Positions 7,333 to 14,442 of a DNA stretch of 64,000 nucleotides are shown piece by piece. The notes under the pieces were generated by a model, which saw only the letters and a list, made by a program, of their open reading frames with translations, was not told where the DNA came from and did no database searches. Numbering within the stretch: position 1 is the first letter of the stretch; the number at the start of each line of letters is the position of its first letter. The position numbers and the translations under genes are program-made. Source of the stretch: Rhodobacter sp. (GTDB lineage Bacteria; Pseudomonadota; Alphaproteobacteria; Rhodobacterales; Rhodobacteraceae); the NCBI GenBank assembly GCA_020250175.1, contig JADCEN010000006.1, forward strand, positions 62,001 through 126,000, written 5' to 3'.

Positions 7333-9534
7333 TCAGTCGTCGTCCTTGCCGGACTTCGGCGTGCCCGGTACGGCGGGGAAGTTGCGGAAGGACATGCCGC
7401 CGGCAGAGCCGAGGTTCTTGAGCGGAAGGCCGATCTCCTCCATCAGCCCGTCCACGAAGGCGACCTGGGTGCGGTACTTCATCGCCGAATTGACCACCTG
7501 ATCGGGGATGTTGCCGCCCCCGCCGCCTGCCGCCGCGTTGCCGGTCTCGGAGGGGCTGTTGAGCCCCGGCAGGCCATCGACCTGAAGGATCTTGATCGAC
7601 TCGATATTCTCCATCGGCTTGACGCTTTCCTTGATGATCTGCGGCAGCGTCCTGACCAGGTGTTCGTAAATCGCGCTGCGGCGGCTTTCGTCACTGCGCA
7701 TGTTCTCGGCGTCGTTGAGCTTGCGGTTGCCCTCGGCGTCGGTCTCATAGCGGACGCCGGCCGCCTTGGCCTCGGCAATCTCGGCAAGGGCGCGCTGTTC
7801 CACGGCCAGCTTCTCGGCCTCGGCCGCCTTGACGGTACGCAGGGCGTCGCGTTCGGCGGCGGCCTCGGCGGCGATGATGTCGATCATCTTGGCACGGGCG
7901 GCGGCCTCTTCGGCGCGGACGGTCTGCACCTCTTCCTCGGTTCTGGCCAGTTGTTTGCGCGCCTCGGCCTCGCTGGTGCGGGCGACGGCTTCTTCGATGG
8001 TCTTGTTGACCACGGCGATAAGGCGCTGCTTGTCGGCCAGTTCGATTTCCAGGTCCTGTTCGATGACAAAGCGGTCGATGTATTTCGAGGCCGCAATGCG
8101 CAGTTCCTCGATCTCGCGGTTCGCCACGATGGCGGCATCCTCGACCTTGCGCAGGCTCTCGGTCTCGGCCAGCTTGATCGACTTCTGCTTGGCGATCTCC
8201 TGTTCGGCCACCTCGCGGTCCTTGCGGATGCGCTCAAGCTCGACGGCATGGCGGCGGGAAATGGCGGCGCGTTCCTGTTCGGCGCTTGCCGCCTCGTCGC
8301 TGACGCGGACTTCCTTTTCGCGCTCGACCGACAGAAGGGCGATTTCCTTTTCGGTGGCAATCCGCCGCCCCTCGACCTCGCGCTCGCGGGTCAGACGCGC
8401 AGATTCGATTTCCGCAGCCGACTTCTGATCGAACACCTCGACTTCAAGCCGCGCCTTGATCTCGGCCTCCTTCACCTGCTGTTCGCGCGCGATCCGCTCT
8501 GCCTCGATCTGCTGCCGGGTCTGGATGCGTTCGGTCTCAAGCGCGGTGCGCGACGCGATCTCGGTCAGTTCGGTGTCCTTCTGCCGATTGATCTCAAGCG
8601 CGCGGACATCGTTGTTTGCCCGGATGCGCTCGCTTTCAATGGCCTGATCCCTGGCGATGCGGATGCGCTCGGCCTCTTCCTCGGCCCGCACGCGGGCCTG
8701 GGTGATGGCAACTGTCGACTGCGACTTCTCGGCCTCGATCTGGGCGGCCTGTTCGGCCTTGCGGATTTCGATCGCGCGGGTCTGGTCGATGCGGGCGTAT
8801 TCCAGATCACGGTCAATCTCGATGGCGCGCTTTTCTGCCTCGTAGTCCTTCAGCTTGATGTCCACGCGGGCCTCGTTCTCGATCCTGTTGCGAAGCTTGC
8901 GCCGCTCCTCGATCTGCTCGGTCAGCTGGGTCAGCCCCTCGGCGTCGAAGGCATTGGCGGGGTTGAAAACCGAAATGTCCGTCTGGTTCAGCGAAGTCAG
9001 CGAGGCGTTTTCCAGTTCCAGCCCGTTGCCCCCCAGCGTTTGCCCCGCCAGTTCCGCAACCTGCCGCATGTAGCCCAGCCGGTCCTGGTGAATCTCCTCC
9101 ATCGTCATCGTCGCGGCAACAGCGGCCATCGCATCGATGAACCGGCCCTGGATGATCTCCTTGAGCGCCATCGCCTCCTGCGTTCGCGCGCCAAGCGTCC
9201 GCGCGGCAGTCGAGACGCCGTCCTTCGTCGCGATGACGCGGACAAAGAACTCGGCCACAATATCGACCCGCATCTTATTGCGCGTGATCAGTGACGCCTC
9301 GCCCACCCGGCGGATCTCGACCGGGATCGCGTTCATGTGGACGACCGTGATGTCATGGATGATCGGGATCACCAGAGCGCCGCCGCCCATCACCACGCGC
9401 TCGCCGCCCGAACCCGTGCGGACAAAGCTTTGGTCCTTGGACGAATGGCGATAAAGCCAGTGGAGCAGATAGACCCCGACCGCGATCAGGATCGTCAGCA
9501 GGATGATAAGGGCGATGGCATCGGCGCCGGTCAT
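7333..9534 (-). CDS. Flotillin-family (YqiK/SPFH) membrane-scaffold protein
   Basis: 733 residues. An N-terminal transmembrane helix (about 5-27) is followed by an SPFH/band-7 domain (about 40-200; GSGGERVVMGGGALVIP, HMNAIPVEIRRVGEASLITR). A very long charged coiled coil (about 205-610) is rich in E, R, A, K and I heptads, and a flotillin C-terminal region with DQVVNSAMKYRTQVAFVDGL ends the protein. This matches YqiK-type flotillins, which oligomerise at the cytoplasmic membrane and organise microdomains. The gene lies between a rhodopsin-like membrane protein (25 bases upstream) and a symporter operon. No NfeD-type partner, the usual flotillin companion, is seen. A Gly-rich stretch before the C-terminus is of unknown role. 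Confidence 0.92.
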   Translation of the reverse strand: MTGADAIALIILLTILIAVGVYLLHWLYRHSSKDQSFVRTGSGGERVVMGGGALVIPIIHDITVVHMNAIPVEIRRVGEASLITRNKMRVDIVAEFFVRVIATKDGVSTAARTLGARTQEAMALKEIIQGRFIDAMAAVAATMTMEEIHQDRLGYMRQVAELAGQTLGGNGLELENASLTSLNQTDISVFNPANAFDAEGLTQLTEQIEERRKLRNRIENEARVDIKLKDYEAEKRAIEIDRDLEYARIDQTRAIEIRKAEQAAQIEAEKSQSTVAITQARVRAEEEAERIRIARDQAIESERIRANNDVRALEINRQKDTELTEIASRTALETERIQTRQQIEAERIAREQQVKEAEIKARLEVEVFDQKSAAEIESARLTREREVEGRRIATEKEIALLSVEREKEVRVSDEAASAEQERAAISRRHAVELERIRKDREVAEQEIAKQKSIKLAETESLRKVEDAAIVANREIEELRIAASKYIDRFVIEQDLEIELADKQRLIAVVNKTIEEAVARTSEAEARKQLARTEEEVQTVRAEEAAARAKMIDIIAAEAAAERDALRTVKAAEAEKLAVEQRALAEIAEAKAAGVRYETDAEGNRKLNDAENMRSDESRRSAIYEHLVRTLPQIIKESVKPMENIESIKILQVDGLPGLNSPSETGNAAAGGGGGNIPDQVVNSAMKYRTQVAFVDGLMEEIGLPLKNLGSAGGMSFRNFPAVPGTPKSGKDDD

Positions 9535-9559
9535 GGCGGTGTCCTTTCCCGGAATGCGG

Positions 9560-10249
9560 TCAGTAGCGATCCTGGCCCGCGACGGCCAGAACGATGAGAG
9601 ACGGGGTGATGAGGTTCACGAGATCAAACAGCGTGTACAGAGCGACCACGCCGGGGGCCTGCCCCGTACCGATGACCACATCGACAAAATGGAGGATCGG
9701 ATAGATCGCCCAGCCGATGGTCATCAGCAGGCGCAGCCAGAAAAAGCCGAGGCGGACGGCCCGGTTCGACCTGCGCAGCGCCTCGGGCATCGCGCCGAAA
9801 TACATCTCGCCCAGGATGTAAAGCCAGAAGCCGACCGACAGCAGCACGCCGAGCGTGGGATTGAAGAACCCCGCATCCCCCAGCCAGCGGGAAAACACCA
9901 TGAGAAGCGCGGCACCCGTGATGCGCCAGAACACGCCCACCGGCACCTTGCCCTGGGTGCGGGCATAGAAATACATTGCCGCGATCTGAAGCGCATGGAC
10001 CGTGTACCAGCCCGAGAAGCGGATGCCCGCGCTGGCGGTCGCGCTTTGCAGCCACAGCGCCGTGGCCCCCCCATAATTGAGCGCAGAGGCCAGCGCCGCG
10101 ACGCCCACCATGGCGACCGGGACGCGCCATTTCTCGTTCGACCAGCTCAGACCAAGAAAGCAAAGGATGGCTGTGGAGAAGGTCATCAGAAGCGCGGCCG
10201 TCATCGCGCTGCTGACGACATCCTGCGAGGTGTAGAGGACTCCGAACAT
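9560..10249 (-). CDS. Proteorhodopsin-family 7-TM protein lacking the retinal lysine
   Basis: 229 residues with seven hydrophobic helices. Compared from memory with green proteorhodopsin, it aligns almost without gaps: VTAALL-type helix A, KW at the start of helix B, R77-x-x-x-W81 in helix C, LLMVFSRWLGDAG in helix D (GPR LVMLVFGYMGEAG), GWAIYP in helix F (179-184, identical), and DLVNLI in helix G (GPR DFVNKI). D209 of the Schiff-base complex counterion is kept. Position 213, where the retinal-binding lysine should be, is Leu. The proton acceptor (GPR D97) is Gly80, the donor (E108) is Ala91 and His75 is Asn58. It should not bind retinal covalently or pump protons. It sits 10 bases after a permease gene and before the flotillin. 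Confidence 0.82.
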   Translation of the reverse strand: MFGVLYTSQDVVSSAMTAALLMTFSTAILCFLGLSWSNEKWRVPVAMVGVAALASALNYGGATALWLQSATASAGIRFSGWYTVHALQIAAMYFYARTQGKVPVGVFWRITGAALLMVFSRWLGDAGFFNPTLGVLLSVGFWLYILGEMYFGAMPEALRRSNRAVRLGFFWLRLLMTIGWAIYPILHFVDVVIGTGQAPGVVALYTLFDLVNLITPSLIVLAVAGQDRY

Positions 10250-10259
10250 CTGCTTTCCC

Positions 10260-11651
10260 TCAGACGGTGGCCCGGATGTGCGGTGATCGGCCGTAAAGCG
10301 CGACCATCGGCAGGATCAGAAGGCCGAAGATGAATTGCTGCCATTCGTAGCGAAGCCCGATGCCAAGCAGGAACGAGGTGAGCACCTGCAGCACGAGCAC
10401 CCCGATGACGGTGAAGCCATAGCCGCCCGCGCCGCCGAGGAGCGATGTTCCCCCGATGACGACAGCGGCGAGCGTGGTGAAAAGGTAGGGGTCGCCCACC
10501 CCGATGAAGCCACCCCCCGACCAGCCAAGAAGCAGACAGCCGGTCAGCGCGGCGAAGACACCCGACAGGACATAGGCCAGCGTCCAGTACCGGAACTCGG
10601 ACACGCCGACGAGCCGGGCCGAACGGCGGTTGCCGCCCAGCGCATAGACGTAGCGGCCATAGGCGGAATAGCGCAGGCCGATGATGACGATGACGGCAAG
10701 CACGATCCAGATCAGGATCGTCGGCGGGAAGGCAAGGCCGAAGGTGCGCCCGTTCATCGCGGCAAGGTTGGAAAGCCAGGACGGCACCGTGCCGAAGACA
10801 TTACCCGCAAAGGAGGAGCCGATGGAGGTGAGGATCTGCGTGAGCCCCGCCACGGCAAAGCCCATGCCAAGTGTCAGGATCAGCGCCTGCCCCTGCAGCT
10901 TGTAGGACAGCACGCCGTTGAGCAGCCCGATCAGCCCGCCAAGGATAAGGACAAAGCCGAAAGCCACAAAGGACGGAACCCCGAGCGTCGTGAGAAACAG
11001 CATCCCGACGTTGGCCGACCCGATGACAAAGGGGATGGAAAGATCCAGCCCGCCCATCAGCGCCACCAGCGTCTGCCCGATGCAGGCGATGCCGAGGAAG
11101 GCCGCGAACAGGAGAATCGCCTTCACGTTCGACCCCGACAGAAACCCCTCGATGGTGAAAGAGGAGATGACGACAAGCGCCACCAGCACCATGATGCCGA
11201 TGAAGGCGCTGCGCCCCGTTGCGAAGCGGCCCGAGACCTTGAAGGCAAAGAGCAGGATCGCCTCGAGCACGAGGAAGGCGATGAAATTGGTGACAGAGCG
11301 GAAGGCCGGCACCGAAGCGGTGACGAGCAGGTAGACGATCAGCAGCGCCACCATCGCGATGATCATCACGCGGTTGGCGCGCCAGACGCCGCGAGCGTCC
11401 GACGGCGCCGCGCTTGCGGCGGACCGGCTTTCGAAAATCGTGGTGACATAGTTCAGAAGCCACAGCAGCACCGCGACCGAGATCACCGTGTAAAGGATCA
11501 CGAGTTGGGCCTTGATCCCCTGCGCAAAGCCCACCCCCAGCCCGATGGCCGCAACGGTCAGCGCGACCGCGAGGTTCAGCCAGACAAGCAGCGCAGAACG
11601 CGGAACCGGAAGAAGCTGCGGCCAAGGCTCGCGCGGCGGAATGTCGGTCAT
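10260..11651 (-). CDS. CUT2 (RbsC-type) ABC transporter permease, second subunit
   Basis: 463 residues with about 11-12 hydrophobic segments and the branched-chain/ribose permease fold. The family hallmark is the loop ALGGNRRSARLVGVSEFRYW (RbsC usually AIGGNxxAARLSGI), followed by TTLAAVVIGGTSLLGGAGG, where the ATPase-contacting and periplasmic loops lie. It is longer than usual (about 320-350) because of two or three extra N-terminal helices. The ATG at 11651 overlaps the stop of the preceding permease in ATGA, so the pair is likely a heterodimeric channel. The partners are the ATPase-PEBP fusion and binding protein further upstream. The substrate is unknown. Confidence 0.9.
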   Translation of the reverse strand: MTDIPPREPWPQLLPVPRSALLVWLNLAVALTVAAIGLGVGFAQGIKAQLVILYTVISVAVLLWLLNYVTTIFESRSAASAAPSDARGVWRANRVMIIAMVALLIVYLLVTASVPAFRSVTNFIAFLVLEAILLFAFKVSGRFATGRSAFIGIMVLVALVVISSFTIEGFLSGSNVKAILLFAAFLGIACIGQTLVALMGGLDLSIPFVIGSANVGMLFLTTLGVPSFVAFGFVLILGGLIGLLNGVLSYKLQGQALILTLGMGFAVAGLTQILTSIGSSFAGNVFGTVPSWLSNLAAMNGRTFGLAFPPTILIWIVLAVIVIIGLRYSAYGRYVYALGGNRRSARLVGVSEFRYWTLAYVLSGVFAALTGCLLLGWSGGGFIGVGDPYLFTTLAAVVIGGTSLLGGAGGYGFTVIGVLVLQVLTSFLLGIGLRYEWQQFIFGLLILPMVALYGRSPHIRATV

Positions 11652-12994
11652 GGCGTTCCCCCGGAGAAGAGCGTGACCTCGCCCTGCATCGCGATCAGCG
11701 CGAAGAGTGCGAGAACCAGCGCGGCGACGAAGAGGTAGAGAAAAAGCCCCATGCGCCGCGCCGGAGCCTCGGCCTGCGTCAGGCGCGCGGCAAAGGTCAG
11801 CACCACGGCCGCAAGCGCGGCGAAGAAGGCCATGCGCTGGATCGGCGAAAGCACGAAACCCGGCTCCGCGCCGCCTGCGGGCGCGGTCAGGAAATAGCGG
11901 TCAAGCAGCGGACCCTGCGCGGTGGCGGGGACGGCCTCGGACGGGAGATAGGTGTCGGCCGTCGCCACATGCAGCATGATTGCCGCGACGACAGCGCCAA
12001 GGACGACAAAGGCGCTCCATGGCGAGATGAAGCTGATATGCCGCGACAGGACCGGGACGAGCAGCGTCAGCAACAGCGACAGGACAAGGATGATCCCGTA
12101 GCTCATCTGCGTGACGAAGGCCTGGATCGCGCCGAAGTTGAAGGTGGCCAGCACATAGCCGATGAGCCAAAGGTTCAGCGCCCCCAGCAGCGCCCCGGTC
12201 ACACCGCCACGCCCCCCGGCAAGGCTGACACCGCCAAGGACCAGCGCCGTGACGGCCGTCAGCGTCAGGTTCGTGCCCTGCGACGGGTCGCCCGACGCGA
12301 TCAGCGCCGTGTAGCACAGCGCGGCAAGGCCCGCGAACAGCCCCGCGATAACATGCGCGCCGACGCGGACGATGTTGATCCGGACGCCCGAGGTCCAGGC
12401 GGCACGTTCGTCATACCCCATCATCCGCAGGTTTGCATAGAACGGGGTCAGCGTGAACAGAAGCCACCCCCCTGTCGCGATGACAAGGATCAGCAGCACC
12501 GGCGAAAAGATCGTCGTTCCCAGGCCCCAGGATGACATGAATTCCGGCGCCATCCCGCCCGGCCGCGGCAGGATGACAAGGTTGATCCCGGTCAGCGCCA
12601 GAAACCCCGAAAGTGCGACGATGATCGGCTGCACCCGCACCCAGATCACGATCAGCGCGAAGGCAAGCTGATAGAGGACGCCGAGGCCGAGCGCGACGAG
12701 GAAGGTGCCGAACGGGCCAGAGATGATGCCCAGCATATTGAGCTTGACGACCGAGACGTTGATGAAGGCCACAAGCGGACCCATCGCTAGGTCCACCGTT
12801 CCCCGCCCTGCCACCGCCAGAGCCATCAGCGCGTAGGTGGCAAGGATCAGCGGCGCGGCCACGATGATGGCCGAGCCGAAGCCCGACAATGACACAAGAT
12901 TCGGCCCCCGGATGACCGCCGTGCCCAGAAGCACTGCGATCAGCAGGATCGGCACCAGAAGATAGGTGCTGGAAGAGGAGGCGCGCTCGGCCAT
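11648..12994 (-). CDS. CUT2 (RbsC-type) ABC transporter permease, first subunit
   Basis: 448 residues with about 10-12 transmembrane segments. RbsC-type signatures include the conserved GTVDLAMGPLVAF in the second quarter, the MMGYDERAAWTSGVRINIVR coupling loop and LTAVTALVLGGVSLAGGRGG. A C-terminal extension of about 100 residues carries two extra hydrophobic segments, compared with a typical 330-residue permease. It lies 56 bases downstream of the alpha/beta hydrolase and overlaps the next permease by four bases. Together with the latter it should form the membrane pore of the transporter fed by the binding protein at 16.7-17.9 kb. ATG 12994 begins MAERASSSS, followed directly by the first helix. 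Confidence 0.9.
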   Translation of the reverse strand: MAERASSSSTYLLVPILLIAVLLGTAVIRGPNLVSLSGFGSAIIVAAPLILATYALMALAVAGRGTVDLAMGPLVAFINVSVVKLNMLGIISGPFGTFLVALGLGVLYQLAFALIVIWVRVQPIIVALSGFLALTGINLVILPRPGGMAPEFMSSWGLGTTIFSPVLLILVIATGGWLLFTLTPFYANLRMMGYDERAAWTSGVRINIVRVGAHVIAGLFAGLAALCYTALIASGDPSQGTNLTLTAVTALVLGGVSLAGGRGGVTGALLGALNLWLIGYVLATFNFGAIQAFVTQMSYGIILVLSLLLTLLVPVLSRHISFISPWSAFVVLGAVVAAIMLHVATADTYLPSEAVPATAQGPLLDRYFLTAPAGGAEPGFVLSPIQRMAFFAALAAVVLTFAARLTQAEAPARRMGLFLYLFVAALVLALFALIAMQGEVTLFSGGTP

Positions 12995-13050
12995 TCAGGG
13001 CAAATCCCGCGGGGTTCCGCCGGGCGACAGCCGCCCGGCGGGGATGAGCG

Positions 13051-13992
13051 TCAAAGATCGATCACACGCCGCCCCGTGGGCCGCGCAGGGGAAGAGGAGG
13101 CAGCGGCGGAAGGCCCGGACAGTGCACGGTTCCCGCCCCGACGGTCGGGGTCGTTCTGCACGATCTTCCTGAGCACCGGCGTGATCACTTCCTTGAACTT
13201 CACCGGGTCCTCGGAGGTTGGGAAATGCCCGCCCGAGAAGATCACGCATTCCGATCCCTTCACCTTCTCGGCGGTGCGCTCGGTCATCTCGGGCGTGCAG
13301 GCAAAGTCATATTCCCCGGTCAGGAAATAGATCGGCAGCCGCCCCGAAATCTTGTGGACCTGGTCGCGGAAATCGCTGTCGACCGAATAGAAATAGAGGT
13401 CGCCCTTGAAGATGCCGGGGCCGCCCTGGGCATAGTACCACCACGTCTCCCAGCGGTATTCGTCGGGGCTTTCCGGCGACATGAGGCCGAAGACCGATGT
13501 CGCCACCGCCTCGCCGCCGTGGATATGCGGATGATGCAGCGGATAAATCCACCAGCCAGGGGAATAGTCGCAGGCCTCGAGCGCGATCAGCGCCGAGAAT
13601 TCGCTTTCATGCTTCAGCGCCAGATGCAGGCAGATGTTGCCGCCCATCGACTGGCCCATGATGACCGGCTTCCGGAGGTCAAGAGCGCGGCAGAAGGCCA
13701 CGATGAACTCGCCGTAGAAGCTGGTGGTCAGTTTGTATTCATCCTCCATCAGGTACCAGTCTGACGGCGGGATCGACTTGCCGTGCCAGGGCATGTCGAA
13801 GGCGATGACGCGGAAGTTCGCCGCGATGTCGGGGTCGCACATCTGGTGGCGATACTGACGTCCGTCGGTGCCGGCGGTGTGCAGGCAGACCATCGGGATG
13901 CCGTCGCCGGTTTCTTCGTAATAGGTCCGGTAGGTCTTGCCCTGGCAGGTGACATAGACATAGCGGCCCACGATCGGATCGTGCTGGTTCAT
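13051..13992 (-). CDS. Alpha/beta-hydrolase fold protein
   Basis: 313 residues. The alpha/beta-hydrolase core shows the oxyanion strand VCLHTAGTDGRQYRH, FDMPWHGKS, the nucleophile elbow GQSMGG (Ser115), the probable acid in TGEYDFACTPEM and the catalytic His in SGGHFPTSEDP. The start at 13992 follows GAGGAGAAAGAGGGCC. No signal peptide is visible, so it is cytoplasmic. Sitting inside an ABC operon between an SCP2-like protein and the permeases, it probably hydrolyses an ester, lactone or C-C bond of the imported compound. The last 30 residues form a low-complexity Ser/Ala/Pro/Arg tail not needed for the fold. The lid (WWIYPLHHPHIHGG) is aromatic-rich, hinting at a hydrophobic substrate. Confidence 0.9.
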   Translation of the reverse strand: MNQHDPIVGRYVYVTCQGKTYRTYYEETGDGIPMVCLHTAGTDGRQYRHQMCDPDIAANFRVIAFDMPWHGKSIPPSDWYLMEDEYKLTTSFYGEFIVAFCRALDLRKPVIMGQSMGGNICLHLALKHESEFSALIALEACDYSPGWWIYPLHHPHIHGGEAVATSVFGLMSPESPDEYRWETWWYYAQGGPGIFKGDLYFYSVDSDFRDQVHKISGRLPIYFLTGEYDFACTPEMTERTAEKVKGSECVIFSGGHFPTSEDPVKFKEVITPVLRKIVQNDPDRRGGNRALSGPSAAASSSPARPTGRRVIDL

Positions 13993-14006
13993 GGCCCTCT
14001 TTCTCC

Positions 14007-14411
14007 TCAGACTTCGCGCATCAGGGAAAGCATGCGGGTCAGCGCCCGCATGTTCTGCCAGAAGGGAAGGGTATTGCCGTCGATGATGAGCTGCTTGTGC
14101 AGCGGATGCGCCATCGCCCAGATGTCGTTGAACATGGGCGGCGGAATCTGCATCGCGAACTTGGCCCAGGCACTCGACGGCGCACGCAGCGCAAAGTCAA
14201 AGCCCATGTCGTTCGGCGTCAGCCCTTCCGAGATGCGGGCGATCTTGCCGCCGCGCACCTCGATAAGGAATTCCGTCTCGTCGACGCCAAGGACGAAGCG
14301 GTTGTTGAAGAACCGACCGATGACCGGCAGGATCCTGTCTTCGTTGACGCAGCGCGCCCAACGTTCGATCCATTCCAGATCGAAGCTCTTCCTGCTGCCG
14401 TATCGGCTCAT
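14007..14411 (-). CDS. Small SCP2-like conserved protein in the ABC operon
   Basis: 134 residues, no signal peptide and no membrane segment. The arrangement of an N-terminal helix (WIERWARCVNED), a strand RFVLGVDETEFLIEVRGGKI and FALRAPSSAWAKFAMQIPPP resembles SCP2/sterol-carrier-like domains, in which a strand-rich half precedes an amphipathic helix. The resemblance is weak and I offer it only as a possible fold. ATG 14411 is preceded by AGGAGG at correct spacing, so it is well translated. It lies 31 bases after the ATPase-PEBP stop and 14 bases before the hydrolase start. A role in binding the hydrophobic imported substrate would fit the context but is inference. Confidence 0.75.
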   Translation of the reverse strand: MSRYGSRKSFDLEWIERWARCVNEDRILPVIGRFFNNRFVLGVDETEFLIEVRGGKIARISEGLTPNDMGFDFALRAPSSAWAKFAMQIPPPMFNDIWAMAHPLHKQLIIDGNTLPFWQNMRALTRMLSLMREV

Positions 14412-14442
14412 CGGGGTCCTCCTTCAGGGTTCGGCAGGGGTT

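Noticed and set aside
9503-11738. Long plus-strand open frames opposite the flotillin, rhodopsin-like and permease genes
   Set aside because: They are antisense shadows of GC-rich genes, rich in Arg, Asp, Gln and His, without domain signals, while the minus strand encodes clear membrane proteins.
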